Shown in pieces: positions 46,281 through 60,400 of a stretch of DNA of 64,000 nucleotides; positions within the stretch are counted from its first letter, which is position 1; each line of letters starts with the position of its first letter. This DNA is from Cytospora piceicola (taxonomy: Eukaryota; Ascomycota; Sordariomycetes; Diaporthales; Cytosporaceae). The notes beneath the pieces were generated by a model. The model did not search any database. It saw only the letters and a program-made list of their open reading frames with translations, and was not told where the DNA came from. The translations under genes were made by a program, and so were the position numbers. The stretch covers positions 62,001 to 126,000 of the forward strand of contig JALQBC010000020.1 of assembly GCA_023375675.1 (NCBI GenBank), written 5' to 3'.

Positions 46281-47720
46281 AGTTAGTAGAAAAGAAGGTA
46301 TTATAATCGAAAAGAAGACGGTTATCGTTATAGTTATATCCGAGGTTAATAAAGAGTTTATTAAATCGTAATATAACAGGTTTAAATTTCTTTATAATAT
46401 AATAAGTAAACTAATTAATTAGATTAAAAGAAACTAAAAGTTACCGGTATTATTTTAATAAGTTATAGCCTATAGGTTTTTAATATTATAAAGATAAGTA
46501 TTTAAAGTATATACCTTAAGATAGCTTATTAATATACAGAAGCTAGTTTAATCCGACCGCCGTAAGATAGCTTTAATTTATTAAAGACTTTATTTAAATA
46601 TCGTTACCTAACCCCGAACTAATATATCTTAATATATTAACTACGTTTTTTATAGCTTTCTAGACCTCTTATAACTTAGCCTTTACTTTTAAAAAAACCT
46701 TATTAATAACCTTTATATTCCGCTTTACTTAAACGTTTTATAACTCGGTATTTGTTAAAGCTTTTAAGATCGAACCGATAACCTTTACTAAATAGCTCTC
46801 TTATTCCCTCGTTTACGTACTATAAGCCTCGATATATTACTTATACCGTTTAAAGATAAAGGACTTTTTATTAAGCTGCTTATTTTTAGCCTTAACTTAA
46901 CACTCCCTCTCGGAAATATAAAGCTCTCTTTTAAAAATATAACGTTCTTTTTTTACGATATTATACTCGAGATTATTAAAGCGCCGCGCCTTATTATCGA
47001 GATTAGACGTAGTATTATACTTTATAAAGCTAGAAAACTCTAAGTAGCCGTTTTAAATAATCCGGATAAATTCGATAAAAATACTAAAAGTATCGTTTAA
47101 GTAATTATATAAATAGTCGCGAAAATTTTAAGCCTTATTAGCTATTGTTAACATTTAAGTTAGTTAGATTTACTTATATTAAAATATTTTTTAACGTAAA
47201 TCTTCTTATTATTAATAAACTAACTATTAATAAAAGGTTTATAAAGGCTAAAAAGATTAATACTAAATAACTTATATTCTCGCGAAAAGAAGGCGGTCTT
47301 AACGTTAATATATACCTAAGACTTAGTATTATAACTATATTTAAAAGTAATATAAAAGTAACGATCTAAATAAACGTATAGTATAACAGGTAAGGCCTAT
47401 ACTATACTAGTTAACGTAATAACAGGTAAGGCTTACGATACCTATCCTACTCGGTATAGCCTTTACCGAACGTAAAAGGCTTTAAATAATAACATTATAT
47501 AAAATAAACCCTCTCTTATCCGGTATAGCCTTTACCGAGCGTAAAAGGATTTAAAGGTATAAGGTATAAGAATTACTATTAATAGTAAAGGCTATAGTAT
47601 AAAGCCTACCGATTTACTTGAAAACCTTAAAATTTACTATAAGTTAATAAAAGATAAACAGCTTACTTAATAAATATTATACTATAAAAAATTAGTAGGT
47701 AATAACCTCTTTTCGCCCTT

Positions 47721-47968
47721 TTACCTGTTTATATTTAAATCGGATAAACGTATTATTAAATTTAAACGACCGGTTTACCGACAGGTTATATATATAAGAA
47801 ATTAATCTTATTACTATTAATATCGCTATTACTACTACGTCTTTTTACCTATCTATATTTAAATCGGGTAAGCGTATTACTAAATATTAACGACTAGTTT
47901 ACCGATAGGTTATATATATAAGAAATTAAGCTTATTACTATTAATATAGCTACTACTACTAGCTATTA
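47721..47968. repeat. ~124-bp tandem duplication
   Basis: Two copies beginning TTACCTGTTTATATTTAAAT and TTACCTATCTATATTTAAAT, 124 bp apart, both containing TAGGTTATATATATAAGAAAT-type sequence. Confidence 0.7.
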
Positions 47969-50900
47969 TAATAAAAGTTTTAATAAGCGTTATAAAGAAT
48001 AGGAACTATCTAGCCTTTAAATCGCCCTTTCTACTTTATAGCTAACGCTTAATATTTACTATTATACTTATAATCTCTTTTATTCTTTATACTACCTTTG
48101 TTTTTTATACTACCCTTTATCTATTTATTATTAGTATTTTCGTTTATTAGACTAAATAATAACGTTTACCGGATAAAACCGCTATCGGCTATAAGCAGTA
48201 TATTTTAATTGCCGTTTTTATTAACAGATAATAATTCGATAAAACTACTATTAGCCGTAAGTAATACTTAGTCTTAGCTATAATTACTATTAATAAAGAT
48301 ATTAAGCTAAAAGGTTATAAAATTAAAAAGATAGCCGGAAAGTATTTATAATATAAAAAGTATCTTTAGTTTATTAAGTATTTTTAATAAACTATCGTAG
48401 TTTATATAAAAAACCTTATTTATACTATCGACTATAGCTTTTATACTAATAAGCCTTTTTATTATTATTACGATATTTTCGGATATCGTAGTTATTTTTT
48501 AAAATATCGTAGTAATACTCTTAGCTATCGTATCGGTTATATCGGGAATATACCTTAACTCCTTATTAAAGATACTACTACAGATAAACTTAGCTTATCT
48601 TACCTATAGTTATATATCGCTAACAGTATTTTTACCGATATTTTTACCGAAGGCGTTTCGGAACTTATTAAGTAAACTACCGACGAAATCGGCTTCGATT
48701 TTAGTCTTTAGCTTAAGCTATTCGTAATTTAATATATCTATCGGAAGCGCTAATAATATACCCCGGTCGTTCGCCGCGCTAAGTAATATATTTCCCTCGG
48801 TAGTTTCGATATAGCTATCGCTATTATATATAGCTAGGTTATTAACTATAGCTTCTGGTATTATAAGTCGAAAGATAAAGTATATAGAAGATAGCTTTAG
48901 CTTTAAGCCCGATAAAAGCCGAAGGTTTATAAGTAGTTACCGATAAATTCGAAGCTTATTTAAAACTTAAAAAAATAATAAGTTTTTAAAGCTTAAACTA
49001 CCTAAAATTATATTAAGCGGTAAATATAGTTCGTTAATAGTAAATAATAAGTAGACTAAGTTAAAATTATAAAAAAGAAAGAACTAAGATATTAATCCGA
49101 AAAATAGCTATATTTTTATAAATAAATAAAATAACTATTTACTTTATACTTTACCTATTAAGATTATAAATAATATCGGAAGTATATATTAAAGTAAATA
49201 CGTATCTATAGTTTATATATATATCGAGTGTAAAAGGGATTACCGCTATAAGTTTCCTGTCTTTACCTTTTTCGATAATCTCTATCGGGATCGATTCTTT
49301 AAATAAAATATATATATAGTATCGATACTTATCTGTATTATTCGTTTTAACGCCTGTTTTCCCTTTTATACTAACTAATTAAAATAACAGCTACTATACT
49401 ATACCCTTTATATTAATAATATATAATACTATATAAACGTTTTTTAAATAAAAAAAGTTATAATATTAATTATATATAAGGTTTATAATTTACTAACTTA
49501 TAACGCCTTTAATAAAGAAGAGAAAGGAAAAACTAGCCGGGTAAAGGTAGCTAATATTTAACTGCTAGTATATAAACTAGGTAAGTATATAGCTTTTTAC
49601 TTTAAAAGTCGACTTAGATTTACTTATAGCTTACTTAGCCGTTAGTATTATTATAGCTAAAGATAAATTATAGTAAAGGTTATTAACTATAACGAAGGTT
49701 AAAGTTATATTATCGGTATTATATATATAAAGCTATTAATACCGACTAAAAGTAACGTTATAACTTTAATAAAACTATTATAGTAATAAGTTTATATAAG
49801 TATTTATACCTAGTTTTAATCGTTTTTATAGCTTATATATAGCTATTCTTAAAGTAATAGATTAAGTTTTTATTATATCTTTAAAATAAACCCGGCCGTT
49901 ACTATTCCGCCTATTATCCCGCCTGCTATCCCGCCTGCCTTTACGCCTGCCTTTATACCTATTATTATATTTAACGTTATCGAAAGCCTTACTATTATTA
50001 TTAAGAATCGTTACGTTAAAACGTCTTATTTTATTAACTACTTTATTTATCGTTTTATTTACCTAGTTTATATCTTTAATAATTTTAAAAAAGACTTCGA
50101 GCTAGTTTAAAACGGTTTACCGAACACTTATAGTATATATCTTTATTATAAAGGCTTACTTATTAATATTACTTATACTTTAAAAAAGGACTTATATAGC
50201 CTTTTCGGTATTTTAGCCGCCTTTATCGCCTATTAAAATAGTAGTAACGTCCGGGTATTTAATATCGATAACCTTTATAAAGTCTATTAGCAGGTTATAA
50301 GCCTACGATAGGTTCTTTTAAATAAAGGATACTAAGCTTTAGTTTTTCTTATACTTATAAGGCTTTGAAGGCTATATAAAGCTACGTACAGCTATCTTCT
50401 CCGGTATATTAAAAACAGAGTAGCTATAAGTAATATCCGAAGTAAAGTTAATAGAAAGTATATTTACTACGTTAAATATATACTAAAATATATTTATATC
50501 TATATAAACCTAACGTGTTTACCGGCCTTAAAGAAAAGTCGATAAGCTATTAAAAACGCCGGCCGGTAAAAGGCTTATAAAAAAGTCGAAGGTTTTTAAA
50601 GTCGAAGGTATATTAAATATAGTATAATAAGTAGGCGAAATAGCTTCGGTATTAAGATAAGGGTTAATAACGTCGAAAATATTATTAGGTTTTTATTATT
50701 AAAGGTAAAAGATAAAACAGACAGGGTTTTTTTTAATAGGTTAAGCTAATATTACTATAAGTAGACCTATAGGTAAACCTATAGGTATAGCTACCGGCTA
50801 TAGTTATTTAGTAATTTTATAAATAATACTTTCGAGAATCTATGCCTTTATAGCCTTTTCTTTAACTTATAGTTTATACTAGTCCTTTATAAGCGTATAT

Positions 50901-51920
50901 ATAAGGTTAAGGTTTAAGTCCGACGCTTTTCTTACCTTTTTATATATAGTTTAGAAAAGCTTTTACGGTATACCTATATTATATATAACGGCGTATAGTA
51001 ATAGCTCTTTTTTAGTTTATTTCTATAAGTTAGTATTAAGCTTTAGGAGTAAACGGCTTTTATAATACGTTATTAAATCGGTAATACTTTAATAGTTAAT
51101 ATAAGTCTTAGTAAGGGGTTCGATATAGCTTTACCGGGAGAATATTTTAAAAAATAGTTATCGAAAGGAGTATAAGTAATAAGAAGAATAAATAGTTAAA
51201 TAACTATAATAATAACTAAGCTTTTAACTTTGTACGTTAAGTTCGTCTTTAAGTATATATCTAATCCTCGACTAAAGAGATAATTAAAATATATATAAAT
51301 ATAAATAAATTATTAGGATATAAGTTAAAAAGTTTCGTAATAGCAAGGTTTAATCTTAAATATTAGTAGTATACCTAACTAACGGGAATATAAAATAAGA
51401 GTTAAAAGTAAAGTATAAGACTTTATAATACGTTTTACGTTTTTAATAAGTTAACTATAGTAATATCTTAAGCACGCTAAGATATAACTATACCGTAACT
51501 TTTTATAGAATATAAAATAACTAGTTATATTAATAAATAGTTTTTAAAGACTTAATTAATTTTACTACTTAACGACCTTAATAGTCTTTATACCTCTTAT
51601 AAAATAGCCGGCAGCTAGTCCGAATATACCTTTAAGCCTTTCGATTAATAATAGTAGCAGATTACTAATATAATTAAAATAATACGATAACATAGGTAAA
51701 CCCGTTATTATCTTTAACGTCTAATAGCTTTAATTTAACCGGACTAAGATTAGAAAGTAGTTCTTTATTACGTTATTAATCGCCTTATAGCTATAATTAA
51801 GAAACGAAAAGGGTTTAGCCTTAAAATTAAGGTAGAATAAAGGACGATGTCTTAAAACGAAAAGGTAAACTATATATTCTTAGCTTACGCAATTCCGAGG
51901 ATAGGAGTAAGCTTAAAATT

Positions 51921-52012
51921 ATCGCTTTAAGGTTATCGGCTTTAAGGTTATCGGCTTTAAGGTTATCGGCTTTAAGGTTATCGGCTTTAAAGTCGTTAGC
52001 CTTAAGGTTATT
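51921..52012. repeat. 15-bp tandem repeat (GGTTATCGGCTTTAA)
   Basis: Four exact consecutive units with degenerate copies at both ends. Confidence 0.8.
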
Positions 52013-52719
52013 ATAACTTATAATTAAGCGATACTATTTACTACGTTTAATTAAACCTTATTATAGCTAATAAAGCAGCTTAAACGATAAAGAAGAAGGG
52101 ACTTATAAGGATAGTAACGGTAGATATAACGCTGTTACTATCTATAACAGGCTTAATTCTAGCCTTTTTAAAAAGTATATTCGATATTAAGATATAAGAA
52201 AGAGTAAGATTTATATAGTTTTAGTAGACTTTATATAAAAGTAAATACGTTATTATTTTAAACGTTTATAATCGCTTTAGCTTAACCTTAGCTTAACTAG
52301 CTTATACGATCTTCCGATAGCGCCTTATATAGTACGACGGGTTAAAGTAAGCCTTTAAGTAGTCCTTTTATAATACTCGTATATTTAACTAGCTTTTTTA
52401 TAAGCTATACTGCTTATTATAGTATAGATAGTATCGGATCGGCTTAGATAAAGAATATTAATAAAGTAACTTCTTTATAAGCGCGGTAGTCTTAAAAGCG
52501 GCCTTTTTTTCTGCCGCTTTAAAAGCCTTCTTCTTAAGCCTTCTTCTTTTTATTATTCGCCTCGTACCTCGTTAAGAAAGTAATACCTTAACGCTATTAT
52601 CTGAAATATCTATCTTATAATCTCTATTAAACCGGTTTAATAACGTAGCTAAAGCGTTTAATAAAAGGCTTTTCGGTAAAGCCTATAGCCTTTTACTTAC
52701 TATCGTACCTATAGGTAGT

Positions 52720-52810
52720 TAAGTAGGTAGGTAGTCTAGTATATAGGTAGTTTAGTATATAGGCAGTCTAATAGGTAGGCAGTTTAGTAAGTAGGTAGTT
52801 AAGTAGTTAT
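52720..52810. repeat. TAGGTAGT-type short tandem repeats
   Basis: Repeats of about 15-20 bp built from TAGGTAGTCTAGTATA and variants. Confidence 0.6.
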
Positions 52811-53192
52811 AGAGTATATTAGTAAAGTAGCTATAAAGTCGCTTAAAAGCCCTTATTAATAGCTATATCGTTATTATCGCTGCTAGTTTTAACTGCTTAA
52901 AGCCTTTTACGTATAGCTTAAAAGCTTTTAGTAGTAGTAAGGCTGTTTTTAAAGCCGTTAGGCTTGCGATTACTACTATTAGGCTTAGGTCTATACGGAG
53001 GTCGAAATTAGCTAAGCTTTTAAAAATCCGGTATTTCTTTATTAAAACTTAAGCCGAAGGTATTACTTTATACCGATAAGGGAAATAATATATTATAATA
53101 AGTGCTATATATTTAAGAGAGAAAAATGCTGTGTTTATCGTTCTCCCCTTTAAAAAAGGGCTTTACAGAGTCGTTATCCTTTATAGAAGGCT

Positions 53193-53534
53193 TTAACTCC
53201 TTTCGCCGTCCTCGTCGGTGTCTATACTATCGTTAGTTTTAGCCTTCTGCTTACTTATTATAGTAGCTTCGTAGGCGGGCTCTTTAACGAGGTAGCCGTC
53301 GTCGATATCTATAGCTACGTCAGTCCTAGCCTTCCGCTTACTTATAGTAGCCTTTATAAGGTAGCTGTTGTCGATGTCTATAGCCTCGTCGGTCTTAGCC
53401 TTCCGCTTACTTATAATAACCTCGACAGGGTAGCCGTCGTCGGCGTTTATAATAAAAATAAAACCGAACTTATTAGCAATTCGGCCGAATCTGCCGTGAA
53501 TTCCTCTTATCGTCTTAGTTCTAGTCCTTATAGC
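53193..53534 (-). pseudogene. relic coding tract, 113 open codons ending in a stop, with basic/acidic repeats
   Basis: On the minus strand a frame is open from 53534 down to the TAA at 53193-53195, which is unusual in this block. It reads protein-like: RGIHGRFGRIANKFGFIFI, then three copies of an (I)SKRKAKTD-type basic motif each followed by an acidic ID(I/T)D segment. The copies are spaced 87 and 69 bp, both multiples of three. No ATG starts the frame, and upstream in the same frame TAA codons break further protein-like sequence up to about 53760. It is probably the 3' end of a RIP-mutated element or host gene. The basic motif could have been a nuclear localisation signal. Family unknown. 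Confidence 0.45.
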
Positions 53535-54589
53535 TTAAATAACTATTTATAAGAAAATCTCTTCGGAGTCTTTAAGGTCGACGTACGCGATATAAAACAA
53601 AAGGCGGCTACGCTTTATAGCGGCTAAGCTTTATAACGCAGGCGCGCCGTCCTTATTTATAAGGACCTCGGCTAATAGTATTTCCTCGGTTATCTTCTTA
53701 TACGATCTAGTTTATAGTATAACTTTATAAAAGTCGTTATAGTTAATCTTCTTTATTAAACTTATTATCTATACGGTCTACGGAATCGGGATCTTTAACC
53801 TTAGCTTAAAGCTTTTAAGAATAATAATAAAGCTAAAGTCGAAAAGATCCTTTTTATCGACGTTATTACTATTTAAACGTTAGTTTTAATTTAAAAGATT
53901 AAAACGTTATCGATAAAGTTGTTTTTATATATAGTATTAGTTTATACTTATTAAACGTAGCTTCGAAAGTATTATTAAACCGGGGAAAAGAATAGCAGAA
54001 TAAAATATATTTACTCGGTTTTATATTTCTTTTTTAACGAAGTCTATCGTTTTAAGTTCTTATTATAACGTACTACGTAAAAGAACGTACCGTGTAAGAG
54101 AGCGATAAAAAATAATTACTTTAATATTTCTTCGAGTATTATAACGAGTAGCCTGTCTCCGGGCGTGCTTCTGTTATAGAAAATTAATCTACTATACTTA
54201 TTATAAAAAATAGTTTAAAGAACGAAAATAAGTAATTAAAGAGAAGATAAAAACTAAAGGTATTAGAAATTAAAATAAAAGGAAAGGAAAAAAGAAAAAC
54301 ACTATAAGCCGCTCCTTCTTATTATAATATAACAGAATAAACGTTATTAAGCAGGCTAATTAAACAGGGCTAATTAAACGCTATTAATCTTACTAATAAA
54401 AAGTAAAAGCTTTAAAAGCGATAATAACTAAAAATAATAGAAGTAGATATAATAGTTAGTAGTTAAATATTAAATAAGACCTTCTTTTAATCGGCGTAGT
54501 TTATACCGATTAAAAAAGCTTTAATTTATTTAGCTTAAAATATTTCTACCTTATATTAAAACAGAATATACTTTATTATACCTTTTACC

Positions 54590-54860
54590 CCTCCGGCCTA
54601 TTATTTTCCTTTATTTTCTTTACTACGTTTTATTATACTATCGTACCTTTCCTTACGGCTTATTATCTTTCTTAGCCTGTTATCTTCTATTTTTACTACG
54701 CTATCTTACCTTCCTTTTTTCTAGCCTGTTATTCCCTTTACTTACCTTACTACGTCCTACTATACTATCGTGCCTTTTTTTATAGCTTATTATCTCTTGC
54801 CTTCTGCTATATTAACGTACCTTCTTTTTCTCCCGGCCTATTATTTCTCTCTTTTTTTCT
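54590..54860. repeat. degenerate ~60-bp pyrimidine-rich tandem repeats
   Basis: About four diverged copies containing AGCCTGTTAT or GGCTTATTAT followed by TACTACG and CTATCGTACCTT. Confidence 0.6.
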
Positions 54861-54904
54861 TACTATATTACTTATTAACGCTTTATAAAAACGCCTTAGT
54901 ATAG

Positions 54905-55261
54905 TATAGCCTATACGAAAGTAGATCTTTTTTATAAGATCTTTTAAACAAGTTACGTTTTATATAAAAAGTATCTTATAGTTCGTTAATAAATATAGGA
55001 AAAATAAGGATTCTTCGACCTATTATAGCTTATACGAAAGTAAATCTCCTTTATAAAATCTTTTAAATAGGTTACGTTTTACGTAAAAGGTATATTATAG
55101 TTCGTTAATAAATATAAGAAAGATAAAAATACCTCGACTTAATATAGCTTATATAAAAGTAGATCTCTTTTATAAGATCTTTTAAACAGGTTATATTTTA
55201 CGTAGAAAGTATCTTATAGTAATTTATTATAAATAAGTTAATAGTTAAGTAAAAGTATTAA
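54905..55261. repeat. 119-bp tandem repeat, three copies
   Basis: Copies begin at TATAGC at 54905, 55024 and 55143 and share GATCTTTTAAACAGGTTA and TAGTTCGTTAATAAATATA-type segments. Confidence 0.8.
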
Positions 55262-56567
55262 AAAGGTATACTATATTTAATAAAAGCGTTCGGTTATATA
55301 GCTTTACCTCGACCTTATAATAGCTATAACTAAAACTATAACTATTATATAAAGAGTAGCTACCGAAAACAGGCTAAAAAGAAGAAGGTTATTATTAGTT
55401 CGAAAATCGAAAACGCGAATTATTAAAGGTATAGCGGTAGTATAACGGCTATCGGTTTTACTAAAGTAACGATATCGAGGTTTTAAAGGAGATATTAAAC
55501 CGGTAGATTACGCCTTAAAAATATTAGAAACTTTTAATATATCGTCGCCTTCGGGTTAATATAGATATTCGATTTTCGGTTAAGTATATTATAAAGCTTT
55601 CGTATTTTATCTTTTATTTTATTATTATCTTTATTATTCTTTCTCTTTTTATAACTATTCGTTTAATATTATTAATTTAATATTATAGAAACCTATAGTA
55701 TTATCTTTTCGTTAGTATTTATAGAATTTCTCGACTTAATATAAGAAAAGGAGAAAGAGGGGTAAGAGAAGGGGTAAAACGTATATTTATACGACTATAG
55801 CGTTTAAGTAAATAAGGCTATTAGTATAGAAGAGATCTTTACGGTAATAGTTAAATTTAATTATTTTAAAAAACGGGAACTAAATAGTTTAGCTATACTT
55901 TAGGTTTATAGAGTAAACGCTAGTAATATCGTAAGAATACTAACGTAACGGAGGGTTATTAAGTAGGCCGGAAGCTAAGACCTGTTTAAGGTATCGGGTT
56001 ATAAGGTATTATTTAAAGGGCAGAAAAGAGTAAAGGAAAAAAGGTAGAGATAATAAGAGATTATTCTTATAATAACTAGCAGCGTGTAGGTAGCGATTAA
56101 TTAAGGTTAAAGTCGAGGGTAATAGTATAGACTTTAGTAATTATAATTAAGGCGACTAGGTAAGGCTACTTTAAAGTTTAATATAACGGCCGATTAAAAG
56201 CGCGATAAAAGCGATATCCGCTTAAAAGGCGTTATATATCGAAGGTATTATAATATATTTATTTATACTACTAAAAAGAGAGACTATATTAATAGCCGAC
56301 CGGTCTTAAACTATATTATACTAAGTACGGTATATATATAAAATTATATATACCTTATAAAATAATAAAGTATATCGTTAAAATAGATAAAAATAGTAAA
56401 AAGAGAAGCGTAACTTTAAGTATAGGCGTAGGTGTTATACCGTCTTAAAGGAGCTTTAAATCCTTAGGCCCGAAGGCTTAATTATAGTATTATTTAGTTA
56501 GCGGCGTACTAGCGTTAAGTATATAATCGACTGTTAGCCGGTAGTTATAGACCGTCGTTTATTAATT

Positions 56568-56630
56568 TAATTTAATTTCTTAATTCTTAATTCTTAATTC
56601 TTAATTCTTAATTTTTAGTTCTTAATTTTT
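56568..56630. repeat. AATTCTT heptamer microsatellite
   Basis: About six near-perfect AATTCTT units in a row, degenerate at both ends. Confidence 0.8.
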
Positions 56631-57319
56631 CTTATATCTGTATATAATTAATAGGTTCTTTTTATATTTATATTAATCTAATATAGTTAGGTTAGTAGTT
56701 AATAGTTTTCTAGTCTAGGTTTAGGTTTAGTTTAAAGGTATTTATTAACAATAGAGATAGCGATTTATCTCGATATACCTATAAAATATACGCCTTATAT
56801 ACTAAATACTATTGTTAAATAACGTAATATACTAAACGGCTATATAGTTTAAATATAAACGAGGCGGAGGTATATATCGTAGCTAAAGCAGGCTTTAAAA
56901 ATAGCTTATAAGGTAAGAATAAATAAGTAAGCTAGTATAAGTAGATACTCAAGCGTTATATAGTATAAAGGTATAAGTTTAAATAACTTAGATTTATAAC
57001 TTTTATATACCTTCTGTTATAGAAAAGGCAGGCGAGTATATAAAAACCTATACCTTAAGATTTATACTACTTGTTTTTAATTTTAATTAGCTTTAAATTA
57101 TAATTATACTAATCTGCTATAATACCTGTTTTTTAAATTTAATTAAATATAGTATTAATCTCGGTTTTACTCGGTTTTTATTTAATTTATTTTTACTTTA
57201 TTTATTAGTAATATTCTATTAATTATAACTTATATATATCCTCCTTACTAACCTAAGATATATACTATAAGTTCCTTAGAGATATCGTACCTTTTAAAGA
57301 TCTTTAAAGGAGGTTTTTT

Positions 57320-57460
57320 AATACCTTCTGCCTTACTTATACCTAAAACCTTCTGCCTCTTTAAAAAGGAATCCTTAACACTTTCCGCCTTACTTACACT
57401 TAAAACCTTCTACCTCTTTAAAAGGGAATCTTTAACACTCTCCGCCTTAGTTATACCGTT
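57320..57460. repeat. 57-bp tandem repeat
   Basis: GCCTTA occurs at 57330, 57387 and 57444, each copy containing AAAACCTTCTGCCTCTTTAA and AACACT. The period is 19 codons. Confidence 0.7.
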
Positions 57461-60400
57461 AACTATATAACTATACTGTTAAAGATCTCCTTAGTTAAGT
57501 AACGTATAAAGTATACGATAGTATATTAATTTATTTAGCCTGTTTTAGTAAGGGGGTATAAAACTATATATCTTATTATAGAAGAGTTTTAACTTTATTA
57601 AAAACTCCTTTACTTTATTACTTTAAACTATAAAGCCTTTATTACTAAGTAGTAGGTAAAGTAAGTCGAATACTAACGAATAGTTATTAAAAGAAATAGT
57701 AGTAAGGTCGATACTTAAGTTAAGTTTATTATTAACGATAATTTTAGGTAATACTATAAAAGCCTACTTAAATAAACCCCGGCGGTAGTTTATAAAAGAC
57801 TAGAAAGCTTTTACTTATAAATAAAACGAATTTAGTTAGTAAAGGATATATAACGACTACGATTAACGATACTTATATTTACCTTTTTTAGGTTATAATC
57901 TAGGTTATTAACCTTACATATATCGGTCTTATATAAGTTATTTAAGCTACCGGTAGCTAAGATAACGGCTATTTTTATAAGATAGCTTTAAATCCGGTTT
58001 AACTTAGCTATTAGAGTTTTTAGTAATACAGGATAAATGTCCTTTACTATATTAATAATATATATCTTAACTATATAAGTGTTTATAACCGGACTTTCGG
58101 TAGTAGGTTTATTTTATAAAAAGTATATTATTAGTATAAGAAAGTTTAATAAGGTTAAAAGATAGTATATACTATAATATAGTTATAAAGGTTAGCCGAC
58201 TTATAATATAAATATCGAATACTACCTTCTAAACTAAAAGAATAGTTATATAATTAAGTAATTAAAAGGTGTTTCTTTTAAAATAATAATATAACCTTCG
58301 CTATAAATATATCGAGATATTAAGAGTAGCAGACTTCGATTAAACTAATTTCCTTAAAAACTAAGTCTATAAGTTAGTACTATAAACTATAATCGGCCTA
58401 TAAAAAGATACTTCGCTTTTTATATTCTTAAGGGACCGGGATACTAGTATTAACTATATTATTCTTAAGTAGCTTACTAAGCCTTTTACTTAAGTTATCT
58501 TCGAGATTAACTAATATCTCGTCGCTTATATAATCTTTATCGTTATCTTTATAGCTAAAAGGTATTAAAATATAAAGGCTTTTACAGAATATAGTATTAG
58601 TACCGTTAAGAAAGGGTTTATTATACTTTATATCTTAAAAGACTTAACCGAAAATACCTTTAAAAGGCTTTTTAAGTTACTTACCCTTAATAATTATATT
58701 CTGTTTTGCTAACGCTACTTAAGTATTCTTATTATTTAGATTAATAGCCGTTACGTTATTATCGTAAGCGGTAAAACTAGTATTAAGGTCGGCGGGAAGA
58801 GAGTTTTTATACTTTATTCTTATAGCCTTTTTACGACCGACGGTTTTAAAAATCTTTAACAGCCTTTATAAGACGATATCGCTTAGGTTAACGTTAAGAA
58901 TTAAGATTATAACCTTAACGCTTTTATCGTCGTAATTATTAGTAATTATTAAAAGGAATTCGTAAGTTTTAAAGGTAAGAGGAGTAGACTTATTAAAGTT
59001 AAGTAACGAAATATCGCCTTTTAAAGTAAAGGGTTTAAAAGTCTATATTTACTACTTATAGCGTAAAGGTATAAAGGTGCTAACTTTAGTAGTCTAGTAA
59101 TTATCGTTTTAATAAAATAACTTTATAAAGTTATTTAAAGTAGACTAATAAGTATATTATAAGCTAAGAGTAAGCTTACCTTAAGTAAAGGGGATAGTTT
59201 AAATAACGGTATTAAATTAAATACCGAAACCGGTAGTATAGGCTGTATTTTTAACGTTAAGCTTAGCTAACGGGTTAAGCTTAATAGCTGTAGTTTTATT
59301 CTTCTATTTAAGCGTTATTATAACGGCTTAATAGCTTAACTAATTAAAGAAATATAGAGCTTAAATTAAGAGAAAGTTATAATCGACTTTATACTTTCGA
59401 TTAAAGTAAAGGTTAATTCTTTTTTTATAAAGGTAAAATAGTTAAAAGCAGAAGCGTTAAGTTATTAAGCAGGTATAGAGAAACGTAGTTATTATATAAC
59501 TAGCAGGTAAAGTACCTGCTTATATATACTTACTAAAATCGTGTTAACTAATAATATTAGCTTTTGTTACCCTGTGTTTTCTTAGCTAATAATATTAGTT
59601 TCCGCGTTTATTTAATCGATAATTACTAGCCTTACCTTTTCTTAGCCTGCTTTATTTATAATACCCTTTAAGCTTATTAAAAACTAAACCTTTTACTTTT
59701 AACTATTTTACGCTTTATATTTTCTTTACTTTTATAACCTGCTTAAAACTTAAAATCGTATACTTTAATTAGTAATTCTTTTCTTTTTATTTAATTCTTT
59801 CTTAATCTGCTATTATTAAATCTACTATAGACTTTAAGATAAGCGGTAGATCTAAATAGCCTAAGCTTACTAAGCCTATTAAAGGCATAGCCTATACCTT
59901 ATAAATCGTATTACTAAGTTATTAATCTTAAGATATCGTTAATATCTTTAATATTAATAAGGAAGAAAATATCGAGTACGATATAGGTAAGTATAAGCTT
60001 ACTACTCTTTTTTTATTAAATAGTAAAGTTTAGACTATTATAACTCTTACTATTAGTCGCTAGTTTTCTTCTTTTAATATATAGAGTACTCTTATAAAAC
60101 CCTTTACTTAATAATCTGCTTATAATATATTTATCCGTCGTAGTACTAATAACACTAACTTAGATATCTCTTTTCCTACTAATAGCTTTATATAAAACGT
60201 TACTCTTTAATAGCTTTAAGCTATAATTAGTAGTTCTGTTTTAAACGAAACAGGCCGAGTAATTAAATAAGAACTAGTATATAATAATACCTTCTTTTCT
60301 ACCCTCGCCTTTAGTCTTAGCTTACCTTTCGCTATTATATCTAATATAAGTAATAATACCTTTTAATTAATTAGTTCTAATATAAAGATACAGAGCTCTG

